Positions 25,633 through 31,808 of a stretch of DNA of 35,144 nucleotides are shown here, one piece after another. Location of the stretch: positions 1 through 35,144 of the forward strand of contig JAEYEN010000002.1 in the NCBI GenBank assembly GCA_023403375.1. The letters run 5' to 3'. Numbering within the stretch: the first letter of the stretch is position 1; every line of letters begins with the position of its first letter. A model generated the notes under the pieces. That model did not search any database. It was not told the origin of the DNA and worked only from the letters and a program-made list of their open reading frames with translations. The stretch is from Bacillota bacterium (lineage in GTDB: Bacteria > Bacillota > Clostridia > Christensenellales > Borkfalkiaceae). Both the position numbers and the translations under genes were made by a program.

Positions 25633-25658
25633 AGACAAGCGCCTTTTGGCGCCTGCCT
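25633..25658 (-). terminator. Terminator closing the accessory block before terminase
   Basis: An 11-bp GC-rich stem (GACAAGCGCC/GGCGCCTGCC on the plus strand) with a TTTT loop, followed by seven T on the minus strand. Two pairs are G-U in minus-strand RNA and A-C in plus-strand RNA. It separates the 65-residue ORF from the packaging genes. Confidence 0.85.
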
Positions 25659-25674
25659 TTATATTTTTTCTCGT

Positions 25675-25872
25675 TTATTCTTCTATGATTTCAAATAGCC
25701 ATTCGGGGTATAAATAATCTTCCCCGCTTTCATCTACTATTCTGCAATATCCTTTACAGTCTTCGCTTTTACCGGCAAATGGCTCCGCATCATAAATTTT
25801 GCCTTTTAACAAATCTGCATGCGACCATTTTCCCATCTTATTTCTATTTTTTTCTATTACTTTCACTTTCAT
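25675..25872 (-). CDS. Small ORF overlapping truncated module gene B; candidate partner
   Basis: 65 residues (MKVKVIEKNRNKMGKWSHAD), with a WLFEIIEE end. Its ATG overlaps the stop of the module-B frame as ATGA, so the two were translationally coupled. It is probably a small beta-barrel or SH3-like protein. The position matches the small ORFs after the other module genes. No family was recognised. Confidence 0.7.
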   Translation of the reverse strand: MKVKVIEKNRNKMGKWSHADLLKGKIYDAEPFAGKSEDCKGYCRIVDESGEDYLYPEWLFEIIEE

Positions 25873-26303
25873 AATTTCTTCTTAAATTTGGGTTCAACCC
25901 TTCCTACATTTGGTTCTTCATACCAATGAATTTCAGCTTTTAAATTACCGTCACCAATATCTAATTCTGCATACCCTTTAACTTTCTGCCACAATTCTGC
26001 TTTCGTTCCTTGATAGTCCTTAACAAGTCGGTTGACTTCTCGTATGGGCGTCTTCGTTCCTTTACCGGCAAAAACTTCTCTATGCGTTACTTTGCTTCCT
26101 TCGACAAACTTCGCTTTGCTTCCGTCCGGCATTAAAATATCTTCATTTGCCCACTTTGCTCCAACACTTTTGGGTATGTTTTCGTCGGGTAAAGATTTTG
26201 TATCCTTTTCTCGCTCGGTAACCTTCTTTACAAGTTCTTTCGCCTTGCTCTCTTGACTATTATATGCACCGTCTGAGATATTTTCTTCGGTTAAAATTCT
26301 TTG
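25869..26303 (-). pseudogene. Truncated module protein B with a nuclease-like C-terminus
   Basis: The frame runs without a stop from 26303, but the shared module starts only at its second half (TEENISDGAYNSQESKAKEL); the first about 37 residues are missing. The C-terminal part has VFAGKGTKTPIREVNRLVKD, then AEIHWYEEPNVGRVEPKFKK. This EIHWYE pattern is, to my reading, a recurring ending of phage-borne toxin-like domains. No start codon with a ribosome-binding site was found; an ATG at 26132 begins after the module and has no SD. It lies in the same frame as the stop of the upstream 75-residue gene, so only a TAA at 26304-26306 separates them. Confidence 0.75.
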
Positions 26304-26531
26304 TTAAAACATAAGTGACATTCCATATACAAGCCCGTCACTCAACAATATTTCTTTATTAGTAGAGTTATACCTTGCGATAAATCTGTTGTACGCATCT
26401 TTTACCATTTCTTGTTCGCTATCCCAAAAAGCTTTTATTTCTTTTTCAGGAAAAGCACACAGGTCGTTCCTTAATTCTTTATACTGCATTTCGGAATATT
26501 CTTCAAACGTCATTTTTGAATAGTCTTTCAT
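26304..26531 (-). CDS. Small helical ORF upstream of truncated module B
   Basis: 75 residues (MKDYSKMTFEEYSEMQYKEL), helical and acidic. A GGAG-type site lies upstream (GGAGATAAAAAAATG). It follows a 55-residue ORF and ends where the remnant of module B begins. It may be a partner for the GNAT-like module protein or a second immunity-type gene. The function is unknown. Confidence 0.65.
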   Translation of the reverse strand: MKDYSKMTFEEYSEMQYKELRNDLCAFPEKEIKAFWDSEQEMVKDAYNRFIARYNSTNKEILLSDGLVYGMSLMF

Positions 26532-26595
26532 TTTTTTATCTCCATATCCCTTATTTTCTTTGCTTTGTCATAATCTTTATAGGGTTTTGTTTTGC

Positions 26596-26763
26596 TTAAA
26601 AACATTGTGCGCAAACTGTTTCTTCTACCGTATACCCTTCATCGTAAAATCTTTTTATCTCATCCATTTTTTTTGCAAAGTCTAATCCCTCTTTTGCATA
26701 TTTGGGGTCAGGTTCTTTTTTTGCCAACTCATAGCAAGCCTTTTCAAACTCTTCGTATGTCAT
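26596..26763 (-). CDS. Small helical ORF overlapping module gene C; candidate partner
   Basis: 55 residues: MTYEEFEKACYELAKKEPDP at the start, then a helical segment and TVCAQCF at the end. Its ATG overlaps the stop of module gene C as ATGA, the same arrangement seen for module B. The Cys near the N-terminus plus CAQC at the end could form a small metal or disulfide site. No family was recognised. Confidence 0.7.
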   Translation of the reverse strand: MTYEEFEKACYELAKKEPDPKYAKEGLDFAKKMDEIKRFYDEGYTVEETVCAQCF

Positions 26764-27485
26764 TTTCTTATCTCCATATCCCTTATTTTCTTTGCTTTAT
26801 CATAGTCTTCACTTGGTCTGACTTTTTTAACAAACTCATTAAGTGTTAAATCGGTATTTTTGCCTGTATATTTATAAAATATAATTTTTTCAGGTTTATC
26901 TCTATTTTCATCCCACCCGTCAGGCGCGTATTCTTCGTTAAACGGCGTCCAACTTACAGGCTCAAAACCTTGTCTTACATAAAAGCCGTAAAGATAACTA
27001 TAAGCGTCTAATCTATCACCGCCGTTATCTACAGCATGGCGCACTAAATCGGTACCTCGCGCGGTTATATCGCCATTGTTCCTGCAAACCGAAATTATGT
27101 TACCGTCTGGCTCTATCGCCACACACGAACCGCCTTTTGTAGTAAACAACTTATCTTTATCGTAATCTTCCCCGTTATGTATATCTACGCGCCAGCGACG
27201 TTCTTCTGGTATACTATTTTTAGCCTTTACCATATTTTCTATAAACACTTTCGGCGTTGTTTTTCTTAACTTTATCTCCGCACGGGCTTTCTCTTCTTTC
27301 TTCTCGGTAACCTTCTTTACAAGTTCTTTCGCCTTGCTCTCTTGACTATTATATGCACCGTCTGAGATATTTTCTTCGGTTATACCTTTATTCTTTAATG
27401 CTTCCCATACTTCTTTTGGCGACATATCTTTTGTATCTATTCCATACTTCTTCGCCAACCCGTACGCTATTCTGTTGTCTGCCAT
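26760..27485 (-). CDS. Module protein C: shared N-terminal module plus GNAT-like domain
   Basis: 241 residues from ATG at 27485; the upstream AAAAAAAGG decides this start. Residues 1-62 are the shared module, nearly identical to module protein A. Residues about 80-225 contain GGSCVAIEPDGNIISVCRNN, GDRLDAYSYLYGFYVRQGFE and EYAPDGWDENRD. This arrangement, with a central strand, a helix and 'LYGFYVRQGFEPVS', resembles the GNAT acetyltransferase-like domains carried by polyvalent phage proteins. The catalytic role is not established. The partner ORF overlaps its stop. Confidence 0.82.
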   Translation of the reverse strand: MADNRIAYGLAKKYGIDTKDMSPKEVWEALKNKGITEENISDGAYNSQESKAKELVKKVTEKKEEKARAEIKLRKTTPKVFIENMVKAKNSIPEERRWRVDIHNGEDYDKDKLFTTKGGSCVAIEPDGNIISVCRNNGDITARGTDLVRHAVDNGGDRLDAYSYLYGFYVRQGFEPVSWTPFNEEYAPDGWDENRDKPEKIIFYKYTGKNTDLTLNEFVKKVRPSEDYDKAKKIRDMEIRK

Positions 27486-27500
27486 TATTTTACCTTTTTT
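27301..27500. repeat. Dispersed 200-bp repeat, copy in module gene C
   Basis: Matches 13891-14090 at 194 of 200 positions by hand count. In addition, 26214-26293 is identical to 80 bp of this copy, so three loci share the sequence. Divergence begins exactly at the module boundary. Confidence 0.95.
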
Positions 27501-27521
27501 TATGCCCTTTGTCAATAAAAA

Positions 27522-27547
27522 TAGGTAGCGCCGTTTAGCACTACCTA
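27522..27547 (-). terminator. Leader hairpin ahead of module gene C
   Basis: A 10-bp stem (TAGGTAGTGC/GCGCTACCTA on the minus strand, one U-G pair) followed by five T. It lies about 40 bp ahead of the module start. The predicted start of the promoter just upstream coincides with the foot of the stem. Confidence 0.8.
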
Positions 27548-27553
27548 CCCACT

Positions 27554-27582
27554 TTTATAATATTGCTCGTTAAATTCGACAA
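27554..27582 (-). promoter_or_regulatory. Promoter-like sequence ahead of leader hairpin C
   Basis: TTGTCG at 27582-27577 and TATAAA at 27559-27554 on the minus strand with a 17-bp spacer. The predicted start is near 27547, the first base of the hairpin. The rest of the gap to the ORF at 27665 is AT-rich and holds nothing I can support. Confidence 0.65.
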
Positions 27583-27664
27583 AAAAATACAACTTTTGTA
27601 AATATCCTTTTATTTATTTCGTAAACATATTATATAAAGTTATAAATTTTTACGCGAATTTCTT

Positions 27665-27880
27665 CTATTTTTTGTTTTTATTTTTTTCAAAAATCCACAT
27701 AGCACCGTCTAAGAACGATTCTATACTGTCGTCTAAGCACAAAATACCTTTTTTTGCATATTCATCTGCCTTTTTCTTCTTTTCCTTGCGATATTTTTCC
27801 CAGTCTTCTTCGGTCCATTTCATAAGCTTTTCTACCGTTTTTCTATCATCTTCTGATAGCACTTTCTTTTCGTCATTCAT
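27665..27880 (-). CDS. Small ORF overlapping module gene D; candidate partner
   Basis: 71 residues from ATG at 27880 (MNDEKKVLSEDDRKTVEKLM), with GAGG upstream; a TTG 9 bp earlier is less likely. It is strongly charged and helical (KYRKEKKKKADEYAKKG), with a hydrophobic C-terminal stretch (SIESFLDGAMWIFEKN). The start overlaps the stop of module gene D by 8 bp. It fits the recurring module-gene/small-ORF pairs. Confidence 0.72.
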   Translation of the reverse strand: MNDEKKVLSEDDRKTVEKLMKWTEEDWEKYRKEKKKKADEYAKKGILCLDDSIESFLDGAMWIFEKNKNKK

Positions 27881-28607
27881 CCCATTCAACCTCGAATTTT
27901 ATATTATATTTTTTCTCGCGTTCTTTAAGCCATTCTTCTCTATAATCGCATGCTGCATGAAGGGTTGCCTCTGCCGGCGAAAGTCCTTTTTCCGAATATT
28001 GCTCTATAAGTTCTTGTATTCGTTCTTCTCCTTCGCCACCAAAAGCAATCGATTTTTCATAATCCTTTATCAACCATGATGGTACATATTTTTGTGTTCT
28101 GGTAATAACGTATGTTTTTCCTATGTCTGTGCTTGCTCTCATTTGATATACTTTGCCTTCTACAAAGGTTTCTATATCTTCGACAGAAAAACTTAGTCCG
28201 CTTGGATGATTATGCGTTATAACGGAACAATTTAATACTGCGTATGGATTCATCTTAACTTCGTGTGCATTCCCCTTAGCGGATTGTAAAATTCTTCCGT
28301 TCCAATCTATTACCGCACAAGTTTCATATTTAAGTCCTCTTGCTTTCTTTTCTACGTTTTTTATAACTTCTTTTGTTTTTTGTGGAAGTTCGCCATAAGT
28401 TTTTGTTGTGTTTTCTTTTTGCTTTGAATTAACTTTTCTAACGAGTTCTTTTGCCTTACTTTCTTGGCTGTTATATGTACAATAAGCAATGTCCTCGTCG
28501 GTTACACCCCTGTCGTCCAATGCCGCCCATACTTCCATCGGGGACATTCCGCTTGTATCTATACCTAAACTCTTTGCTAAACCATATGCAATTCTGTTGT
28601 TTGCCAC
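27873..28607 (-). CDS. Module protein D: shared N-terminal module plus JAB/MPN-like domain
   Basis: 244 residues from GTG at 28607 with AAAAAAGGG upstream. The longer reading to 28676 runs back through the leader hairpin and is unlikely. Residues 1-62 are a diverged copy of the module (NNRIAYGLAKSLGIDTSGMS). Residues about 75-180 carry YETCAVIDWNGRI and VITHNHPSGLSFSVEDI, close to the metalloprotease JAMM/RadC-type pattern (E, HxH, S, D), with one residue fewer between the second His and Ser than in RadC. The tail (EERIQELIEQYSEKGLSPAE) is helical. A peptidase or regulatory role is inference. Confidence 0.82.
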   Translation of the reverse strand: MANNRIAYGLAKSLGIDTSGMSPMEVWAALDDRGVTDEDIAYCTYNSQESKAKELVRKVNSKQKENTTKTYGELPQKTKEVIKNVEKKARGLKYETCAVIDWNGRILQSAKGNAHEVKMNPYAVLNCSVITHNHPSGLSFSVEDIETFVEGKVYQMRASTDIGKTYVITRTQKYVPSWLIKDYEKSIAFGGEGEERIQELIEQYSEKGLSPAEATLHAACDYREEWLKEREKKYNIKFEVEWDE

Positions 28608-28643
28608 TATTTTACCCTTTTTTACAGTTTTTAACAATAAAAA

Positions 28644-28673
28644 AATAGGCGGCAATCTTTTTTGCCACCTATT
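28644..28673 (-). terminator. Leader hairpin ahead of module gene D
   Basis: A 12-bp stem (AATAGGTGGCAA/TTGCCGCCTATT on the minus strand, one U-G pair) with a T-rich loop and seven T. It starts within 3 bases of the predicted late transcription start and lies about 36 bp ahead of the GTG start of module gene D. It would be the first structure in the late RNA. Confidence 0.82.
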
Positions 28674-28682
28674 CACAATAAA

Positions 28683-28691
28683 AGTATAGCA
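28683..28691 (-). promoter_or_regulatory. Extended -10 late promoter candidate
   Basis: TGC directly followed by TATACT on the minus strand, an extended -10 element. The sequence 17 bp upstream (GCTTTT) is a poor -35. A weak -35 with an extended -10 suits activation by the ArpU/RinA-like protein encoded just upstream. The predicted start, near 28676, is at the foot of the next hairpin. Confidence 0.65.
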
Positions 28692-28710
28692 TGTTAAAAC
28701 GAACCAAAAG

Positions 28711-28725
28711 CCCCAACTTTTGGGG
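28711..28725 (-). terminator. Terminator of the early operon
   Basis: CCCCAA, a 3-base loop and TTGGGG form a 6-bp GC-rich stem followed by CTTTTGG on the minus strand. It lies 9 bp past the stop of the ArpU/RinA-like gene, at the early/late boundary. The T-run is short. Confidence 0.6.
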
Positions 28726-28733
28726 ACACTTTT

Positions 28734-29129
28734 TCAGAAGAGCCCTAATTTTTTCGCATAAATCTCGGCACTTTCCAAAATTTCGTTATCCCAACGAGTA
28801 ACTGTATTTTTCCCCATATGTAGAGTAAAAGCCGTACGTCTAACGGATAATCGGTCAAAATATAAGGCTTTAATGAGAGCATCCTTTCCGGTTCCGTAAA
28901 ACTTTGTAACTGTTGCTTCTACTACTTTGCACCATTTGTATGCTTTGTCGTCCTTGTCGATTATTTTACATATATTTTCTTCTCTTTTACGTGTGGGAGA
29001 AGACATTACGCAAGGTTTTTCGTAATTTACGGCAAAATTGCTTAAAGCGTAATCGACGATGCTATCAATCGCAATACTACGATATTTTTTGTAATTAAAA
29101 AACGCACTTCTTATCGCTTTTTTATTCAT
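28734..29129 (-). CDS. ArpU/RinA-like late-gene transcription regulator
   Basis: 131 residues, last gene of the early operon. The C-terminal half (ALIKALYFDRLSVRRTAFTL then HMGKNTVTRWDNEILESA) resembles the sigma-region-4-like helix-turn-helix of ArpU/RinA-type phage activators, which turn on packaging and structural genes. Its place directly ahead of the late promoter and terminase block supports this. The start overlaps the stop of the preceding gene. Confidence 0.78.
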   Translation of the reverse strand: MNKKAIRSAFFNYKKYRSIAIDSIVDYALSNFAVNYEKPCVMSSPTRKREENICKIIDKDDKAYKWCKVVEATVTKFYGTGKDALIKALYFDRLSVRRTAFTLHMGKNTVTRWDNEILESAEIYAKKLGLF

Positions 29130-29346
29130 TGTCGTTTTCCTTTTCCATTTTTACAAGACCTAAGTATATCAACCAACCTATACTACATATCAACCCTGAG
29201 AACAAAAACGCTTCTCCCCAACCGATAGCCGCTAAGTTGTTACCTATTGTTAAAGATATAACGAAAATTGTCGCGCTTGTCAGACTTGCTAATGTAACCA
29301 GAATTAAAAAGATAATTATCAGAACAAATACTATCTTATCTTTCAT
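29122..29346 (-). CDS. Small two-pass membrane protein
   Basis: 74 residues with two hydrophobic segments (KIVFVLIIIFLILVTLASL and EAFLFSGLICSIGWLIYLGL) and a charged C-terminus. It overlaps neighbours on both sides, so it belongs to the early operon. It might act in exclusion or lysis timing. The function is unknown. Confidence 0.7.
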   Translation of the reverse strand: MKDKIVFVLIIIFLILVTLASLTSATIFVISLTIGNNLAAIGWGEAFLFSGLICSIGWLIYLGLVKMEKENDNE

Positions 29347-29548
29347 TTTTGTTTTTTCCTTTTAGTTTTTTCTTCTTTTCAGCAAATCTTTTACAGTTTC
29401 CGTTACACTTTTCCGCTTTACACTTTAAGCAAATATTTGCTTCGGCGTTACAAAATTTATTCATATTTTTACTTTCACTCTCGCAGTTCGGACAAACTTG
29501 TCTTCCTTCCGGTATTATCTCTCCGCAAATTACACATTTATCCGACAT
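29336..29548 (-). CDS. Cys-rich zinc-ribbon-like protein
   Basis: 70 residues from ATG at 29548 (MSDKCVICGEIIPEGRQVCP), with CVICG, CPNC, then a second Cys group (FCNAEANICLKCKAEKCNGN). The paired Cys motifs suggest two zinc sites. The end is very basic (KKKKLKGKNKNER). The start overlaps the previous gene's stop. Such small zinc proteins are common in Firmicutes phage early regions. Confidence 0.75.
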   Translation of the reverse strand: MSDKCVICGEIIPEGRQVCPNCESESKNMNKFCNAEANICLKCKAEKCNGNCKRFAEKKKKLKGKNKNER

Positions 29549-29849
29549 AACTCTCTCTCGCTTCGTCTTCAAAATAATCTTTGAACTTATCTTCATAGGC
29601 CTCAACCAATTCGTCGAACAAATCAAAATCTACTATCGCTTTCCTTATGCCTTTTTTTACTGCCGACGCATAGTCGCACCTATCCGCAAGGTCAGTTTTG
29701 GTAAAATATTCGTGATAGACAAAATCTACTATCGCTTCAAATATCTCAGCATTACTGACTTCGTAATCAAAGGTTTCGCCCGTTTCTATGTTCTCATCTA
29801 TACTTTCCGCATACACACTTTTGTTTATCGCACAATATGTAAAAATCAT
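29538..29849 (-). CDS. Hypothetical acidic early protein
   Basis: 103 residues, acidic and helical (DFVYHEYFTKTDLADRCDYA, FDELVEAYEDKFKDYFEDEA). It starts 4 bp past the replication-type gene's stop and overlaps the zinc-ribbon gene. No family was recognised, though small acidic proteins are often host-modulating phage proteins. Confidence 0.65.
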   Translation of the reverse strand: MIFTYCAINKSVYAESIDENIETGETFDYEVSNAEIFEAIVDFVYHEYFTKTDLADRCDYASAVKKGIRKAIVDFDLFDELVEAYEDKFKDYFEDEARESYVG

Positions 29850-29853
29850 TTCT

Positions 29854-30552
29854 TTATTCTCCTATTCTCTTTATGTCTGCATATCCGCCGTTTATTGCGT
29901 CTGCTAAAATTTTAATCATTTCATCTGCCGAACAATTTTGCTTAAAACTTAACTCGCTACACAACCCGTCTAAATAATCGTTTGTTACAGGCTTACGCAT
30001 AAGTTGTCGATGACGAATAAACTCAAAAAATTTATACCTTGCTACTTCGGGAATTTCCCATTCGTCTAAAATATCCTCGTAACTCTCCCGCGCATCGTCG
30101 TTTATTCTATTTATTTCTTTTTTTTCTTTCTTACTTACTTTTTCATCATTTGCATTTACATTTCCATTTTCATTTTCATTTACATTTTCATTAGGTTGTT
30201 TTTCGGTTATTTTTTCAAACTCTTTTCGGTTATCTTCAATTACCACGTCTTGATTGTTTTTTGGTTGTTTTTCTTCGGAATTGTCGGTTGTTTCTCGGTT
30301 GTTTTTCTTTGCATTTGAATTGCCGACAGGCGCCCCGCCCCGAAGCCCGTTTTCATAACGTTTTTGGTTTGCTTTTAACTGCGGTAAAATCGCTTCCCAT
30401 ATCGCTTCTGACGTATCGTCGCCAAATTCGGGCAATTCGCCGGTAAAACCGTAATTAAAAATTGCTTCATACATTGCAAGTCTTTGCGGTGCCTTTAATA
30501 GTTTAATCAACCCGTAAAAACTTTTATATACGATAAAACTTTCTCTTCTCAT
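29854..30552 (-). CDS. Phage replication-type protein (DUF6291-like N-terminus, DnaD-like C-terminus)
   Basis: 232 residues. The N-terminus (FIVYKSFYGLIKLLKAPQRL, about 5-24) and the GLRGGAPVGNSNAKKNN basic stretch are typical of Firmicutes phage proteins near SSB with replication roles. Residues 110-145 are low-complexity (NVNENENGNVNANDEK). The C-terminal 70 residues are helical (YKFFEFIRHRQLMRKPVTND) and may contact the helicase or loader. No helicase gene follows, so it is unclear how replication starts. Confidence 0.7.
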   Translation of the reverse strand: MRRESFIVYKSFYGLIKLLKAPQRLAMYEAIFNYGFTGELPEFGDDTSEAIWEAILPQLKANQKRYENGLRGGAPVGNSNAKKNNRETTDNSEEKQPKNNQDVVIEDNRKEFEKITEKQPNENVNENENGNVNANDEKVSKKEKKEINRINDDARESYEDILDEWEIPEVARYKFFEFIRHRQLMRKPVTNDYLDGLCSELSFKQNCSADEMIKILADAINGGYADIKRIGE

Positions 30553-30599
30553 CTTTCTTGTTCTCCGTCTTTTTTAAAATATTGTGAAATTTTTATATG

Positions 30600-30986
30600 T
30601 TAAAACGGCAATAAACCGTCATCTGTTTCTTCAAGTTTAGGGCGTTCTTCCTGTTCTTTTCTCTCTTGATTTTTTGGCGTTAAAAACTCAACGTCCCTTG
30701 CAATCATATTGACATAAGTTTTTTTCTCGCCGTCCTGCCCTTCGTAAGTTTCGTTCTGAATACTTCCCATAACCGCAACCTTGTTGCCCTTTTTCAAATG
30801 GTTTGCGCAAGCGTCTGCCAACGCGTTAAAGACTTTTATATTAAAAAAGTCTGTTTCTCTGTTGCCGTTTTCATTGACATAATCTCTTGATACCGCAATG
30901 GAAAATTTACAAATTGACTTGTTGTTCTGCGACGTTAACTTTTCGGGGTCGCGCGTCAAATTCCCGATAAAAATACATTTATTCAT
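30600..30986 (-). CDS. ssb: Single-stranded DNA-binding protein
   Basis: 128 residues. An OB-fold SSB: start MNKCIFIGNLTRDPEKL, then CKFSIAVSRDYVNENGNRET, DFFNIKVFNALADACANHL, GNKVAVMGSIQNETYEGQDG. It ends in the acidic tip DDGLLPF used to bind partner proteins. It lies among recombination genes, as in lambda-like modules. Confidence 0.95.
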   Translation of the reverse strand: MNKCIFIGNLTRDPEKLTSQNNKSICKFSIAVSRDYVNENGNRETDFFNIKVFNALADACANHLKKGNKVAVMGSIQNETYEGQDGEKKTYVNMIARDVEFLTPKNQERKEQEERPKLEETDDGLLPF

Positions 30987-31269
30987 ATTTTTCTCCTAAA
31001 TAGTTTTTGCCGAATTGAGATATAAACTCGTTACGGCTATGTGTTTTTTCAAATTCCTTTTGTGCTGTTTTTTTAATTCTTTCGGCAAGCGACGCATTAT
31101 TGTGCACGCCTAACTTCCCGACGTGATGAGCATAGCAGAGCCAAACCGTTAAACCGTATTTATCGCTCTTTTGTCTGTTTCCATACCCGCTTATGCAATG
31201 GTGTAAATGAAGTTTAGACGTCGCTCCGCAAACAAAACAACGTTTATCTTGTTGAATTATCGACTTCAT
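30979..31269 (-). CDS. Small HNH/zinc-type recombination nuclease candidate
   Basis: 96 residues. It contains CFVCG, LHLHHCISGYGN, then WLCYAHHVG, a Cys/His layout like HNH or Ref/NinG-type phage recombination nucleases, followed by a helical C-terminus. It lies between the NinB-like gene and SSB and overlaps both neighbours. The substrate is unknown. Confidence 0.7.
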   Translation of the reverse strand: MKSIIQQDKRCFVCGATSKLHLHHCISGYGNRQKSDKYGLTVWLCYAHHVGKLGVHNNASLAERIKKTAQKEFEKTHSRNEFISQFGKNYLGEKYE

Positions 31270-31808
31270 AAGTATTCCCCGTTAGCAAGTTCTATCACGC
31301 TGTCGTAAACGCCTAATTCAGACAATCGGTGTAAGACTGTTTCAATTAAAGTCGTCATTTCTTTTGTGTCGAAATGCGAACTTCCTATAAAGCATTTATA
31401 CATATTGAGAACTTTGCCGTTTACCGTTCTTTCTCCGATTTTTCTGACAACTCTGAAACTGTCTTTCAAAAATTCTTCCGCGGACGGTAAAGCCATTAAA
31501 TATTCGCAAGTAATGTTTGCTTCTTCAATCATGCTCATATAAATTTCGTCTACCGTTTCTTTGTTCTTCTCGCCGCTTGTCGCTTCCGCAAGTTTCCCCA
31601 ACAATTCCCAAAGCAATCTGTTTTGTTCAAGACTTCTTTTCGACTTATACGGTTTAACGTCTATAACAAGGTTTTTATCCGTCCTTTTTATTTCTTCGAC
31701 TGCAACGTTCGCCGCATACTTACTTTGCGTTGCAACGCTGAAAACGACCGTCGCTTGTCCTTCTTCATCGGTTAACTTTTTTACCGACGTTGCCACAAAC
31801 CTACTCAT
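31266..31808 (-). CDS. NinB-like recombination protein
   Basis: 180 residues. The middle (KPYKSKRSLEQNRLLWELL, about 52-70) carries the 'rsl-QNrl-w' signature of NinB-type proteins. The C-terminal segment (NMYKCFIGSSHFDTKEMTTL) is common to related phage proteins, some annotated as HNHc-type nucleases. It is adjacent to the Rad52-like annealing gene, so it is likely a recombination mediator or nuclease. The exact family is not settled. Confidence 0.68.
   Translation of the reverse strand: MSRFVATSVKKLTDEEGQATVVFSVATQSKYAANVAVEEIKRTDKNLVIDVKPYKSKRSLEQNRLLWELLGKLAEATSGEKNKETVDEIYMSMIEEANITCEYLMALPSAEEFLKDSFRVVRKIGERTVNGKVLNMYKCFIGSSHFDTKEMTTLIETVLHRLSELGVYDSVIELANGEYL

Noticed and set aside
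27487..27515. TTGACA-N17-TAAAAT sequence directly ahead of module gene C, repeated at 14077-14105 before gene A and nearly so before gene D
   Set aside because: The spacing is a perfect promoter match in two copies, but the predicted start would fall inside codons 2-3, cutting off the ATG. The TAAAAT overlaps the space between a good ribosome-binding site and the start codon, so it more likely reflects translation signals in a repeated sequence.
27570..27582. Sequence resembling the 13-bp repeat at 33887-33929, considered as an attachment-site copy
   Set aside because: It differs by a base, lies inside the phage between accessory genes, and overlaps a promoter-like -35. It is not at an element end.
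30100..30200. Short tandem text coding Asn/Glu-rich repeats, considered as a CRISPR-like or regulatory repeat
   Set aside because: It is a low-complexity linker within the replication-type protein, with no spacer structure.
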